Notes: generated by a model from the sequence alone, not told the origin. DNA of 64,000 nucleotides from Ligilactobacillus sp900765635 (GCF_949152225.1 NZ_CASCJC010000001.1:124001-188000); one strand, 5' to 3'; positions 38,390 through 47,181 are shown, counted from the first letter of the stretch. A program made the numbers and translations.

Positions 38390-39035
38390 AGTGTGTAGTT
38401 CCTGTTTTTAAATCTGTGATATCAGTTGGATTTTCCACTGCGGCTTGAATGGCTAGTTCTAATGATTTAGCAATAGTTTCAAGTGGCATTGATGGAGTTT
38501 CCACGGCTTTATTGATGACTTGTTCAGGCGCAAAAGGTACATGGATAAAGCCACCGCGAATATCTGGATACTTGTTTTCGATTAAGTATAGTAAAGAATA
38601 CATTAATTCGTTGCAAACAAAAGTTCCAGCAGTATAGGAAATATATGCGGGTAACCCAGCTTCATGTGCTTTTTGCACCATCGCTTTTAATGGCAATGAT
38701 GTGAAGTAAGCATTAGCGCCGTCTTCTTTGATTGGACAGCCGAGGGGTTGTTTGCCTTCATTATCAGGGATGCGTGCTTCAATCAAATTGATGGCTACCC
38801 GTTCAAATGAAACGCTAGCTCTGCCACCTGCTTGACCAACGCAAATGACGATATCTGGTTGTTGCGCTTTAATAGCTTGTTCAAGTGTTCGCCCACTTTT
38901 GTCAAATACGGTTGGAATTTCGACTTTGACAATTTGTGCACCAGCAATGGTATCTGGCAAAAGTTTAACTGCTTCAAAAGCAGGGTTAACTTTTTCACCA
39001 CCAAAAGGATCAAAACCAGTAACTAAAACTTTCAT
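38388..39035 (-). CDS. pcp: Pyrrolidone-carboxylate peptidase Pcp
   Basis: 215-residue cysteine peptidase (family C15) removing N-terminal pyroglutamate (5-oxoproline) from peptides. The triad is E78 (VSFERV), C141 (GTFVCNE) and H165 (GGFIHVP). The start at 39035 (MKVLVTGFDPFGG) has GAAAGGA ahead; the longer frame to 39080 runs into the DUF979 gene. It is third in an operon with DUF969 and DUF979 membrane proteins, a recurrent set in Firmicutes. Confidence 0.95.
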   Translation of the reverse strand: MKVLVTGFDPFGGEKVNPAFEAVKLLPDTIAGAQIVKVEIPTVFDKSGRTLEQAIKAQQPDIVICVGQAGGRASVSFERVAINLIEARIPDNEGKQPLGCPIKEDGANAYFTSLPLKAMVQKAHEAGLPAYISYTAGTFVCNELMYSLLYLIENKYPDIRGGFIHVPFAPEQVINKAVETPSMPLETIAKSLELAIQAAVENPTDITDLKTGTTH

Positions 39036-39055
39036 AAAAAAAATCCTTTCTAAAA

Positions 39056-40000
39056 TTATTTGAAAAAGATCATATAGCAAATTTGTAAAATCAACATCAC
39101 AATTGCGATTAGAGCTTGATTTTTAATAACACCGTATTTATCTTTCATTTCCAAAATGGCAACGGGAACGATGTTAAAGTTGGCAGCCATTGGAGTAAGT
39201 AAAGTACCACAAAAACCACAAGTTAATGCTACCATTGTAACTAAAGCAGGCTCGGCTCCTTGGTTTAAGACAAATGGTGCACCAATCCCGACAGTCATCA
39301 CTGTAATAGCTGCAAATGCATTTCCCATAATCATGGTAAAGATTACCATGCCTAAAGCGTATAAGATAATACCGATATTGACATTGCCGGTAGGAACGAT
39401 ACTGCTGACTGCATTAGAAATGATTTTGCCAACGCCTGCTTGGGTAAACACGGCACCTAAAGATGCTAAAAGCATAGGTAACATTGATAATGGCCCCACA
39501 GTTGCTAACATATCAAATGAATCTTCTAAAAAGACATGCGGTTTGTTGTCTTTTGATAAAATCATCAAGATAATCATTGCTAAAATAACACCTAAGCCAA
39601 CCCCAACTAAAGCGCCTAGATTGGTAAATAAAGCTGTTAAGATAGCAACAACACCGATGCACAACGCTGGAATGAAGACTTTATTGCCAATCTTGTCGGC
39701 CATTTGATACATGTAGTCTTTACTAGCTGTATGTGTATGGCCTTTGCTAACACGTTTAAAGATTGCAGGTAATGTCATGATGATAATCAAGACACCGTTT
39801 GTCAAAGGAGTCAAAAAGCGTCCTGCACCAATTACAATCCCTAATGCACTCCAAAAAATTCCTGTGCCAATGCGATGTGGATTAGATTTATCAATGAAGT
39901 TATGCACACCCAAGAAAAAAGCGATTAGTCCCATAACTATGTAGACGAGTTCTAGTAGTTTGTCGCTTAGTAAAATTTGAGGATCAGTAAAAAATGTCAT
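39056..40000 (-). CDS. DUF979 membrane protein
   Basis: 314-residue polytopic membrane protein with about nine or ten helices and Gly-rich helix breaks (TCGFCGTLLTPMAANFN), a pattern like secondary transporters. ATG 40000 overlaps the DUF969 stop (ATGA). DUF969 and DUF979 proteins are nearly always encoded together and beside pcp; together they probably form one transporter, for which 5-oxoproline or pyroglutamyl peptides is a reasonable but unproven substrate. Confidence 0.88.
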   Translation of the reverse strand: MTFFTDPQILLSDKLLELVYIVMGLIAFFLGVHNFIDKSNPHRIGTGIFWSALGIVIGAGRFLTPLTNGVLIIIMTLPAIFKRVSKGHTHTASKDYMYQMADKIGNKVFIPALCIGVVAILTALFTNLGALVGVGLGVILAMIILMILSKDNKPHVFLEDSFDMLATVGPLSMLPMLLASLGAVFTQAGVGKIISNAVSSIVPTGNVNIGIILYALGMVIFTMIMGNAFAAITVMTVGIGAPFVLNQGAEPALVTMVALTCGFCGTLLTPMAANFNIVPVAILEMKDKYGVIKNQALIAIVMLILQICYMIFFK

Positions 40001-40695
40001 TTGTCATCCTCCTTAGTAATACCGTAATATTTTTTCATCAAGCGTTTGTCTTTAAAGTACACATAAGCACTTGCGACCAGTAAAGCAACTAAAGCCACTG
40101 GGATTTCGACTGTCATTAATTCAACGAGGCTAACATCAAATCCTAGGCTTTTGAGGGTAGATTGGACTAATAAAGCACCGGCTCCACCGATAAATAAGTT
40201 TTGTCCAAAAAACCAAGCAGTGTTTTCCATGGCAGAAGACATACCTTTAAGTTCTTCGAAATATTCTTCATTATCAGGTAAGTTTTTAGACTCGATGGTT
40301 CCTTCCATCATTGGATAAACGATTGGACGGACAAAACCAGCTACACCGCCAAAACTAACGTTAAATGCAGCAAAGACGGTTCTAAAAACGCCATAAATAA
40401 TCATAATCATACTATTATTAACACGTTTAACATGCTTAATCATGCGCGCAGCAGATTCTTTTAGACCGTTACGTTCAAGCGTACCGGTAACAAGCATGAT
40501 TATGATAAAGATTGCCATTCCACGGTTAGCGATAAAACTGCTACCTAATGTTTCTAGCATTGTTGTGATGCCCATCCCACTAACTAAAGCAGTTACAATT
40601 AATGATGCGACAACAATTAAAATTGAGTCAAGTTTAAGAGCAAAACCGATAATTACGATTAAAACGCCGATTAAACTCCAGACATTTCCATCCAC
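39997..40695 (-). CDS. DUF969 membrane protein
   Basis: 232-residue membrane protein with about six helices, partner of DUF979. I choose GTG 40695 (MDGNVWSLIGVL), 9 bases after AAGGTGGGG; the GTG at 40710 overlaps that site. FGGVAGFVRPIVYPM and the acidic EYFEELKGMSSAMEN loop are typical. The promoter should lie in 40696-40782, where no clear pair of boxes was found. Confidence 0.85.
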   Translation of the reverse strand: MDGNVWSLIGVLIVIIGFALKLDSILIVVASLIVTALVSGMGITTMLETLGSSFIANRGMAIFIIIMLVTGTLERNGLKESAARMIKHVKRVNNSMIMIIYGVFRTVFAAFNVSFGGVAGFVRPIVYPMMEGTIESKNLPDNEEYFEELKGMSSAMENTAWFFGQNLFIGGAGALLVQSTLKSLGFDVSLVELMTVEIPVALVALLVASAYVYFKDKRLMKKYYGITKEDDK

Positions 40696-40782
40696 GAAAA
40701 AATGCCCCACCTTTCTTAAAAAAGTATTAACAATATTTCTATTATATAAGAAATGTGCCTAGATTAGCAAATTATGCTTTAG

Positions 40783-41013
40783 TTATTGCTTATCAGTAGG
40801 AGGTTTTTGTGAACGTAATTTGCGCCACATATAAAGGATGGCGATTGTTATTGTAGAGATACAAGCACTGATTAGCAAAAAATTGATAAAAAATAGGCCA
40901 AATAAAGCAAAGGTGCTAGGAGTTGCGTTTAAAAGATAATTGATACTAAAAAATAAGACACATAAAGTTACAAACCAAATGCAACCACTGATTAAGATAA
41001 CTTTTATTTTCAT
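40783..41013 (-). CDS. Small two-helix membrane protein, unknown function
   Basis: 76 residues with two hydrophobic segments (about 5-28 and 36-62) and a basic/polar tail (RKLRSQKPPTDKQ). GAGG precedes the ATG by 8 bases. No family is recognised. It stands alone, oriented with the DUF969 operon but separated from it by about 90 bases. Confidence 0.6.
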   Translation of the reverse strand: MKIKVILISGCIWFVTLCVLFFSINYLLNATPSTFALFGLFFINFLLISACISTITIAILYMWRKLRSQKPPTDKQ

Positions 41014-41130
41014 CGTTTTCCTCGTTTCTTATTACAAGTTAAATCTATTATAAGCTAGAAAGCAAAACTTGTCTTGAATGATTTTTAGCGGTAAACTGAT
41101 AAAGAAATCAGCACAGAAAGGATAAATTAG

Positions 41131-41907
41131 ATGAGTGACGTAATCGATATCAACGATATTTTGGCTAAGATGAATCCTAACCAAAAAATCAACTACGATA
41201 AAGTCATGCAAAAGATGACACAAGACTGGCAAAAACAAACTAAACGTCCTAAACTCTTGTTGCATAGTTGTTGTGCCCCTTGTAGTACGTATACATTAGA
41301 ATATTTGACGAAATATTGTGATATTACCGTTTATTTTGCTAATTCAAATATTCATCCGCGTGAAGAATATTATCGCAGAGAATACGTGCAACAAAAATTC
41401 ATTCATGATTTTAATGAAAAAACAGGTAATAATGTTCAATTTTTGGCAGCTGCATATAAACCCCAAGAATACTTTCAAAAAGTGCGTGGATTTGAAAAAG
41501 AACCTGAAGGGGGCAAACGTTGTGCGGCATGCTTTGATTATCGCTTAGATGCGGTGGCTAAAAAGGCTGTTGAATTAGGCTTTGATTATTTTGGTAGTGC
41601 CTTGACAATCAGTCCCCATAAAAATTCGCAAGTTATCAATCAAGTCGGGATTGAAGTCCAAAAATTTTATACAGCGCATTATTTACCAAGTGATTTCAAG
41701 AAAAATGGCGGTTATGCACGCTCAGTTGAGATGTGTAACGAATACGATATTTATCGGCAATGCTATTGTGGTTGCATTTTTGCGGCTAAAGATCAAGGTG
41801 TAGATTTCACCAAAATCAGATATGATGCCCTAGACTTCATGCAAGGTAAAGATGCTGCTAAAGAGTTCCCTGAAATTTTCTTTAAAATTGATGGTCAAGA
41901 AGTATAA
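41131..41907 (+). CDS. queH: Epoxyqueuosine reductase QueH
   Basis: 258-residue protein of the QueH (former DUF208) family, which reduces epoxyqueuosine to queuosine in tRNA without the B12-dependent QueG. It has the Cys motifs of the family: C47-C48-x-x-C51 (HSCCAPCS), CAACF in the middle and CYCGC near the C-terminus, which hold an iron-sulphur cluster and second metal site. AAAGGA lies before the ATG. It is monocistronic, ending in a strong terminator. No preQ1 riboswitch is seen upstream. Confidence 0.93.
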   Translation: MSDVIDINDILAKMNPNQKINYDKVMQKMTQDWQKQTKRPKLLLHSCCAPCSTYTLEYLTKYCDITVYFANSNIHPREEYYRREYVQQKFIHDFNEKTGNNVQFLAAAYKPQEYFQKVRGFEKEPEGGKRCAACFDYRLDAVAKKAVELGFDYFGSALTISPHKNSQVINQVGIEVQKFYTAHYLPSDFKKNGGYARSVEMCNEYDIYRQCYCGCIFAAKDQGVDFTKIRYDALDFMQGKDAAKEFPEIFFKIDGQEV

Positions 41908-41948
41908 AAAAGCGTGAAATGAACAAAAAGTCCATTTCACGCTTTTTT
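41905..41948. terminator. Bidirectional terminator after queH
   Basis: AAAAAAGCGTGAAATG and CATTTCACGCTTTTTT form a perfect 16-bp stem shared with the convergent gene at 41947-42288. Confidence 0.92.
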
Positions 41949-42288
41949 AATCTCCTCCAACGATGGTTGCGACTTGGCTAGATAAATTACGCCAATAAAG
42001 AATTGAATTGGCAGCAAAATCTTCGGAAAATGTAGCAAAGCCTTCACGCGGTTTGATTTGACCAAGTGTTTCGCCAATGATACCAGTAACGTTTAAGACT
42101 TGATCACTTTCTTGCCAAGTGATGTCCCAATATGGGCCTTCCAATGCGTCTTCAAACATTGCACTAACGCCTTCGAGTGTAGTTTTTAGCAAAACTTCTT
42201 CTTTAGTTGCTTCTTCAAAGCCGTTTGCCTTAAGCCAAGCGAGTTTTTGTTCGACTTGCGCCATATCATCTGGAATTAAATTATACAT
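41947..42288 (-). CDS. Conserved-looking 113-residue protein, unknown function
   Basis: Starts MYNLIPDDMAQVEQKLAWLK; mostly soluble and acidic, with no signal peptide or membrane helix and no cysteine. A GAGGT site precedes the ATG. Its stop codon lies inside the queH terminator. I do not recognise the family. It is flanked by unrelated genes on the other strand and is probably transcribed alone. Confidence 0.6.
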   Translation of the reverse strand: MYNLIPDDMAQVEQKLAWLKANGFEEATKEEVLLKTTLEGVSAMFEDALEGPYWDITWQESDQVLNVTGIIGETLGQIKPREGFATFSEDFAANSILYWRNLSSQVATIVGGD

Positions 42289-42406
42289 TGTAATACCTCT
42301 TTAGTATTTAATTTGTCTTTAGTGTAACAGATTTGTGCAAGGAAAAGTATAGAAAAATATCTAAAAAACAGTATAATGAAATTAATATTAGGTAAGGAGA
42401 GCACGT

Positions 42407-43183
42407 ATGACACAAGTAATACTTGAACGACCGTTTATTAATATTGTTAATTTGATTTGGAGCTTTGATCGGTCAACGAATCAAGTGTATTTGTTGTTGC
42501 TAAAAAGAGCACATACACCTTGTCAAGGACGTTGGGCCTTACCAGAAACGTATTTACGAAGCGAAGAAAGTGCAGATCAAGCGGCTTTACGCTTAGTAAG
42601 AGAAAAGATAGGATTGGACTTGTCGGCAATACATACAGAACAATTAGCTACGTTCACACATCCTAAACGAGCACCTGGAGCTAAAGGACAAAGTCGGACC
42701 TTGTCGTTGGCTTACATGACGTTTTTACCGGAGATGCCACCGTTAAAAGCAGGGTATGGAGCAAGTGATGCTAAATGGTTTAGTTTTTCGTTTAACCAAG
42801 CTGGGTATTGCCTACAAAATGGGAAGTTAGCGTTTGAAGCAGCCTTATCGTTGACAGAAGAGCAATATTATCAAAGGGCTCCTAAAGTAGCCGCTGATCC
42901 TACTCATTTGGCTTTTGATCATGAATGGATCTTTAAGGTTGCTAGTTTGCGAATTCGTAACAAGCTAGATTATCAACCTAATATTTTGTTGATATTAGGT
43001 AATGAGTTTACCTTAAAAGAAGCGCGCAGTGTCTATGCCAGCTTTTTAATGACAAAACTAGAAGCCATCGATAATTCAAATTTCAAAAAAACCCACGGGC
43101 ATTTGTTTGAAGAAATTGGCACAGCTAATCAACAACGTCCCGGACGCCCAGCAAAACTATTTAGATTGCATAAAACCACCTAG
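42407..43183 (+). CDS. Nudix-domain transcriptional regulator (NrtR-like)
   Basis: 258-residue protein with an N-terminal Nudix fold (about 8-140) and a C-terminal winged HTH (about 165-240, ending RPGRPAKLFRL). The Nudix box is degenerate: LRSEESADQAALRLVREKIGL has no leading Gly and has KIG instead of EExG, so hydrolysis is unlikely and ligand sensing is probable. NrtR proteins control NAD or sugar metabolism by binding ADP-ribose. No NAD genes adjoin it. TAAGGAGAG lies 7 bases before the ATG, and TATAAT is at 42372-42377. Confidence 0.83.
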   Translation: MTQVILERPFINIVNLIWSFDRSTNQVYLLLLKRAHTPCQGRWALPETYLRSEESADQAALRLVREKIGLDLSAIHTEQLATFTHPKRAPGAKGQSRTLSLAYMTFLPEMPPLKAGYGASDAKWFSFSFNQAGYCLQNGKLAFEAALSLTEEQYYQRAPKVAADPTHLAFDHEWIFKVASLRIRNKLDYQPNILLILGNEFTLKEARSVYASFLMTKLEAIDNSNFKKTHGHLFEEIGTANQQRPGRPAKLFRLHKTT

Positions 43184-43207
43184 TGTATAAACACGGGTGG
43201 TTTTTTG
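43172..43207 (+). terminator. Terminator overlapping the end of the Nudix regulator gene
   Basis: AAACCACC pairs with GGTGGTTT, six T follow. The upstream arm includes the last codons of the gene. Confidence 0.85.
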
Positions 43208-43215
43208 ATATCAGC

Positions 43216-43244
43216 TTGACTTTAAATGCAAATGCATTTAATAT
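43216..43244 (+). promoter_or_regulatory. MFS/MarR promoter with palindromic operator
   Basis: TTGACT (43216-43221) and TAATAT (43239-43244) are 17 bases apart. Between and over them lies TTAAATGCA-AA-TGCATTTAA (43222-43241), a perfect 9-bp inverted repeat of the size bound by MarR dimers. The MarR gene is the second gene of the operon, so autorepression is likely. Confidence 0.8.
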
Positions 43245-43280
43245 TGATTGGTATGTTATTTTATTGAGGAGGAAGAGAAT

Positions 43281-44645
43281 TTGGCAAATATTTCAAAAAC
43301 AATTAATCCAAAGATTCGTTTGCTTGTGACAGTTTTGCTTTTAGCATCGACTTTTGTTAGTTTAACCAGCCAAACGATGATGGTAACGGCTCTACCAGTA
43401 ATTCAAAATGAAATGAATGTAAAATTAACCGCAGTACAATGGCTGACGACCGGTTATACTTTAATCATTGGGATCGTCACCCCATTGTCGTCTAATATGT
43501 ATGAAAAATTTAAAAATCGCACGGTCTTTTTAGGGACGATTGGGACATTTATTGTTGGGACATTTTTAGGCTGCATAGCAACTAGCTTTAATATGTTGTT
43601 GTTAGCACGTCTAGTTCAAGCGTGTGCCGGTGGGATTTTGATGTCGTTTCAAATGACAACGATGATTTCGATTTATCCACCAGAAAAACGCGGTTCGATC
43701 CTAGGAATGTCAGCATTAATCATTGCGACAGGCCCAGCGATTGGACCTACGCTGTCAGGTGCGATTTTAGAATACTTACCTTGGCAATGGTTATTTATTA
43801 TCTTTGTGCCAATTATGATTGCAATTTTTGTACTTGGATATTTTATTTTTCCAAATTTCTCAGAGCCTAAAGATATTAAAATTGACTTTGTTTCTGTATT
43901 GTTATCGTTAGCTGGTAGTGGCTTGGCTTTAGCAAGTTTGACGGTAATGATTGGAAATATCGTAAACGGCTTGGTAATGTTTGTTGTCGGAATAATATTA
44001 GTCGTAATCTTTGTCAAACGACAATTAAAATTGAAACATCCAATGCTCAAAGTCCAAATCGTTAAGTATCGTTCGTTTAGAATGATGACGTTAGTAGGGA
44101 TTTGTGCATTTATGGTCTTGTTGGGAACAGAACAAATGATTCCGATTTTTGCTGAAGGAGTTAGTCATGTAAGTAGTATGGAATCTGGGATGATCTTGTT
44201 GCCAGGGGCAATTGTCAATGCTGTTTTAGCACCTTTTGTAGGTAAGATTTACGATGCAAAAGGGCCTAAGTTTTTGATTCCAATTGGGTTTTTCTTGATG
44301 ATTATAGCTAGTGTTCCGTTGGTATTTGTGACTAATGAAACACCGGTATGGGTCTTGACTGTTGCTTATGCAGTGCGTTTAGCAGGAAATGCTTTTTGTT
44401 TTTCACCAGCAGTTTCCGAGGCGTTCTTAGATGTACCTCACACAGATATCAGTCATGCCACAGCGTTAAATAATGCTTTGCGCCAAATTTCTGGGGCAGT
44501 TTCTGTCACATTGATGGTCGTTTTATCAGATTTACCAGGAAACTTAGTCAGCGGTACACGCTTGGCATTTAGTTTTACAGTAATTTTGATTGTAGCTTAT
44601 CTATGTATTTTCTTAGCTTACATGAGCAAAAGAAAGGAAAGTTAG
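43281..44645 (+). CDS. MFS drug/solute efflux protein (DHA2, EmrB/QacA-like)
   Basis: 454-residue transporter. The start is TTG 43281 (MANISKTINPK), 5-6 bases after GAGGAGGAAGAG; no ATG fits. Motif A-like sequences and the DHA2 motif C-type GPAIGPTLSGAILE are present, with 12-14 helices. The PAVSEAFLDVP loop near the C-terminus is typical of the multidrug branch. It is coupled to a MarR regulator directly downstream and should export a toxic compound that releases that repressor. Confidence 0.85.
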   Translation: MANISKTINPKIRLLVTVLLLASTFVSLTSQTMMVTALPVIQNEMNVKLTAVQWLTTGYTLIIGIVTPLSSNMYEKFKNRTVFLGTIGTFIVGTFLGCIATSFNMLLLARLVQACAGGILMSFQMTTMISIYPPEKRGSILGMSALIIATGPAIGPTLSGAILEYLPWQWLFIIFVPIMIAIFVLGYFIFPNFSEPKDIKIDFVSVLLSLAGSGLALASLTVMIGNIVNGLVMFVVGIILVVIFVKRQLKLKHPMLKVQIVKYRSFRMMTLVGICAFMVLLGTEQMIPIFAEGVSHVSSMESGMILLPGAIVNAVLAPFVGKIYDAKGPKFLIPIGFFLMIIASVPLVFVTNETPVWVLTVAYAVRLAGNAFCFSPAVSEAFLDVPHTDISHATALNNALRQISGAVSVTLMVVLSDLPGNLVSGTRLAFSFTVILIVAYLCIFLAYMSKRKES

Positions 44646-45077
44646 ATGATTGCAGATATCGAACGCTATACGGCGATATTTAATCGACAATTACGTCATG
44701 ATTTAAAGCAAGAATTAGAACCTTTAGGATTAAATGAAACGAATTTCTTTTATTTACCGTTGCTAGTACAACATCCAGGGATTAATCAGGCTTACTTTAT
44801 TACGGCTATTATGCGTGAACAAAGTATAGTGACTAAACAAATTAATAAGTTAGTCAAAGAAGGTTGGATTGAAAAGCGAATTTCTAATGAAGATCGTAGG
44901 CAATCTGAACTTTATCCAACACAAAAAACTTTGAAAATAATGCCTAAAATCGATGAAATTACGAGTAGCGTCAGTCAAAAGTCAGTAGCAGGACTAAGCA
45001 AAGAAGAACAAGAACAATTTGCAAAGTTATTGATGAAAGCAACTCAAAGCTATGCACAAATAGTATTACATTCTTAA
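44646..45077 (+). CDS. MarR-family repressor
   Basis: 143-residue winged-helix regulator; the recognition region is about IMREQSIVTKQINKLVKEGWIEKRISNEDRRQ (wing with DRR). It starts at the base after the MFS stop. The palindrome at 43222-43241 is the probable operator. Ligand unknown. Confidence 0.88.
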   Translation: MIADIERYTAIFNRQLRHDLKQELEPLGLNETNFFYLPLLVQHPGINQAYFITAIMREQSIVTKQINKLVKEGWIEKRISNEDRRQSELYPTQKTLKIMPKIDEITSSVSQKSVAGLSKEEQEQFAKLLMKATQSYAQIVLHS

Positions 45078-45084
45078 ATTAAAG

Positions 45085-45113
45085 CGCTAGTTAATTTGAC
45101 TAGCGTTTTTTAT
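45085..45113 (+). terminator. Terminator after the MarR gene
   Basis: CGCTAGT and ACTAGCG pair around a 7-base loop, followed by six T. Confidence 0.82.
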
Positions 45114-45118
45114 TTGTT

Positions 45119-45172
45119 TTGCGATTTTTAGGTGGCTAGGCTATACTTGAAAAGGAGAAAAAAATGAAGTAA
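45119..45172 (+). promoter_or_regulatory. Promoter and two-codon leader frame before the GT2 genes
   Basis: TTGCGA (45119-45124) and TATACT (45142-45147) are 17 bases apart. AAGGAG (45152-45157) precedes ATG AAG TAA (45164-45172), a two-codon frame in phase with the glycosyltransferase that starts at 45185 with its own GAGGTG. Confidence 0.5.
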
Positions 45173-45184
45173 TGAGGTGTAGTA

Positions 45185-46171
45185 ATGCTTGAAAAGACTC
45201 CTTTAATTTCTGTAGTGGTACCAATTTATGGAGTTGAAAAATATTTGCAGCGCTGTTTAGACTCAATTGCTCAACAAACATATCAAAACTTAGAAATTAT
45301 TTTAGTAGATGATGGTTCGGTAGATAATTCAGGTAAAATAGCTGATGAGTATGCTTTAAAAGATGAACGCATGCTTGTAATTCATCGGGAAAATGGTGGT
45401 TTGTCAGCTGCAAGAAATACAGGGATTAAAGCTGCAAAAGGTGAATATATCACGTTTGTTGATTCAGATGACTACATTGATGAAGATTACGTAGAATATA
45501 TGTATCAACTATTAAAGAAAGATAGTTTCAAAGCTAAGCTGGCCGTATGTTCTTTACGTAATGTGTTTGAGCAGACTGGAAAGATTCACGGAAATGGTAA
45601 CGGTAAAGAATGTATCTTGACCGGTAAAGAATGCTTAGAGATGATGTGTTATCATGATCAGTTCGATACCTGTGCCTATGCGAAATTAGGCGAAACTAGT
45701 TTATATCGTGAGCATCTTTTTCCAGAAGGAATGCTTTTTGAAGATATTGGGCATACTTATAAAATTTTATTGGAATGTCCACGTGTGGCCTGTGGTTTTG
45801 TCGACAAATATTCGTATGTGATGCGTGCTAATTCGATTGTCCAATCTAGTTTTAGTTCTAAAAAATTAGATTTATTAACAATGACTGATCAAATGGCAAA
45901 AACAGTGAGTGACGTGTATCCGGATTTAGCTAAGGCTGTTTTAAGACGACAAGTGTATGCGAGATTTAGCACGTTAAATCAAATGTTAGATGCTAAAAAT
46001 GTGTTACAACAAAGAAAAGAAATAGTAAACTTTTTAAAAAAGCACAAAAGAGAAGTGTTAAAAGATCCTAAGACGCCTAAAAGGGATAGATTAGCCTATC
46101 TGATGTTAGCTTTAGGTTATCCAATTTATCGTATGGCATGGAAATTTTATGAAAAAAAGAAGATTAGTTAA
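45185..46171 (+). CDS. Family 2 glycosyltransferase
   Basis: 328-residue GT-A fold enzyme. SVVVPIYGVEKYLQRCLDSI opens the domain, DDGSVDNSG binds the nucleotide and VDSDDYIDEDY is the DxD metal motif (residues about 95-105). The C-terminal third is helical and basic, ending near a membrane-binding YRMAWKFYEKKK. It probably adds a sugar to a cell-surface polysaccharide. It is followed after 11 bases by a second GT2, with which it is cotranscribed. Confidence 0.87.
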   Translation: MLEKTPLISVVVPIYGVEKYLQRCLDSIAQQTYQNLEIILVDDGSVDNSGKIADEYALKDERMLVIHRENGGLSAARNTGIKAAKGEYITFVDSDDYIDEDYVEYMYQLLKKDSFKAKLAVCSLRNVFEQTGKIHGNGNGKECILTGKECLEMMCYHDQFDTCAYAKLGETSLYREHLFPEGMLFEDIGHTYKILLECPRVACGFVDKYSYVMRANSIVQSSFSSKKLDLLTMTDQMAKTVSDVYPDLAKAVLRRQVYARFSTLNQMLDAKNVLQQRKEIVNFLKKHKREVLKDPKTPKRDRLAYLMLALGYPIYRMAWKFYEKKKIS

Positions 46172-46182
46172 GGAGAAGACAT

Positions 46183-47109
46183 ATGCTACTTTCGGTTGTA
46201 ATGTCAGTTTACAATGGTGAAAAATATATACGAGAACAGCTTCAATCACTAAAATCTCAAAGCAGGCAACCAGATGAAGTGTTAATTTTTGATGATGGTT
46301 CAACGGATAATACGTCAGAAATAGTTATCGATTTTATTCGAGATAATAATTTGAAGAATTGGCAGTTTATAAAGAATAGAGTAAATAAAGGGTGGCGTAG
46401 AAACTTTATTGAAGGAATGTGGCAAGCTAAGGGTGATTTGATTTTCACTTGTGATCAAGATGATATTTGGCGACCAGATAAATTGCAAATAATGGAAGAA
46501 GTAATGAAAACTCATCCTGAAGTTAAATTATTGACATCAAATTATAAAGAATTTTATGAAGACGGAACAACTAAAATAGGTCCTTGGAAAAATGACCATA
46601 ATTTGATGAAAATTGAGTTGCCTAATAATTATCTGCTAGTTAAGAGTCCAGGATGTACACATTGTATTCGTAAAGGAATAGTCGAACTTACTAAGAAATA
46701 TTGGCGTCCAACTTATGCACACGATGCCTTGGTTTGGCGGTTAGCTCAGTTTGCAGACGGATTATATGCTTATACAGATACATTAATTTCTTGGCGAAAG
46801 CATACACAAAGTGCTTTTGCTAAAGAAAGTCGAGATTTAAAATGTATTTCTGAAAAAGAAAAATGGATTGGTGAAGCTAAGAAATTTTGTAAAGATCTGC
46901 ACAAGTATATAAGAGAAGATGTTGCAGGAAATGTGGCCAAACAAGAAAAGGTTTTAATGCGTAACGATAAATGGTTAGCAGTTAGGACTAAGTTTTATCA
47001 AACAAAAAATCCATTAAGAGGCTTACAATTGGCATTTTATTGGGATTGTTTTCCAAGATATCGCCAATACTTAGGAGATTGGTATCTATTATTTATTAAG
47101 CGTAAATAA
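46183..47109 (+). CDS. Family 2 glycosyltransferase (RgpB/rhamnosyltransferase-like)
   Basis: 308-residue GT2. SVVMSVYNGEKYIREQLQSL, FDDGSTDNTSE and FTCDQDDIWRPDK are the conserved stretches; QDDIW occurs in many rhamnosyl- and capsule glycosyltransferases. AAGGAG precedes the ATG. Donor and acceptor are unknown. The gene uses more AGA and ATA codons than its upstream partner. Confidence 0.85.
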   Translation: MLLSVVMSVYNGEKYIREQLQSLKSQSRQPDEVLIFDDGSTDNTSEIVIDFIRDNNLKNWQFIKNRVNKGWRRNFIEGMWQAKGDLIFTCDQDDIWRPDKLQIMEEVMKTHPEVKLLTSNYKEFYEDGTTKIGPWKNDHNLMKIELPNNYLLVKSPGCTHCIRKGIVELTKKYWRPTYAHDALVWRLAQFADGLYAYTDTLISWRKHTQSAFAKESRDLKCISEKEKWIGEAKKFCKDLHKYIREDVAGNVAKQEKVLMRNDKWLAVRTKFYQTKNPLRGLQLAFYWDCFPRYRQYLGDWYLLFIKRK

Positions 47110-47181
47110 ATTCTGTATAACCGGTAAGTATTTGCGGTATACTCTAGAAAAGATAATTTGTAATATGATGAGGTGAATCAA

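Noticed and set aside
39156..39707. 183-codon plus-strand frame inside the DUF979 gene
   Set aside because: Shadow of a membrane protein gene; no start signal or recognisable motif.
41032..41130. preQ1 riboswitch before queH
   Set aside because: The expected C-rich loop and pseudoknot-forming A-rich tail are not visible.
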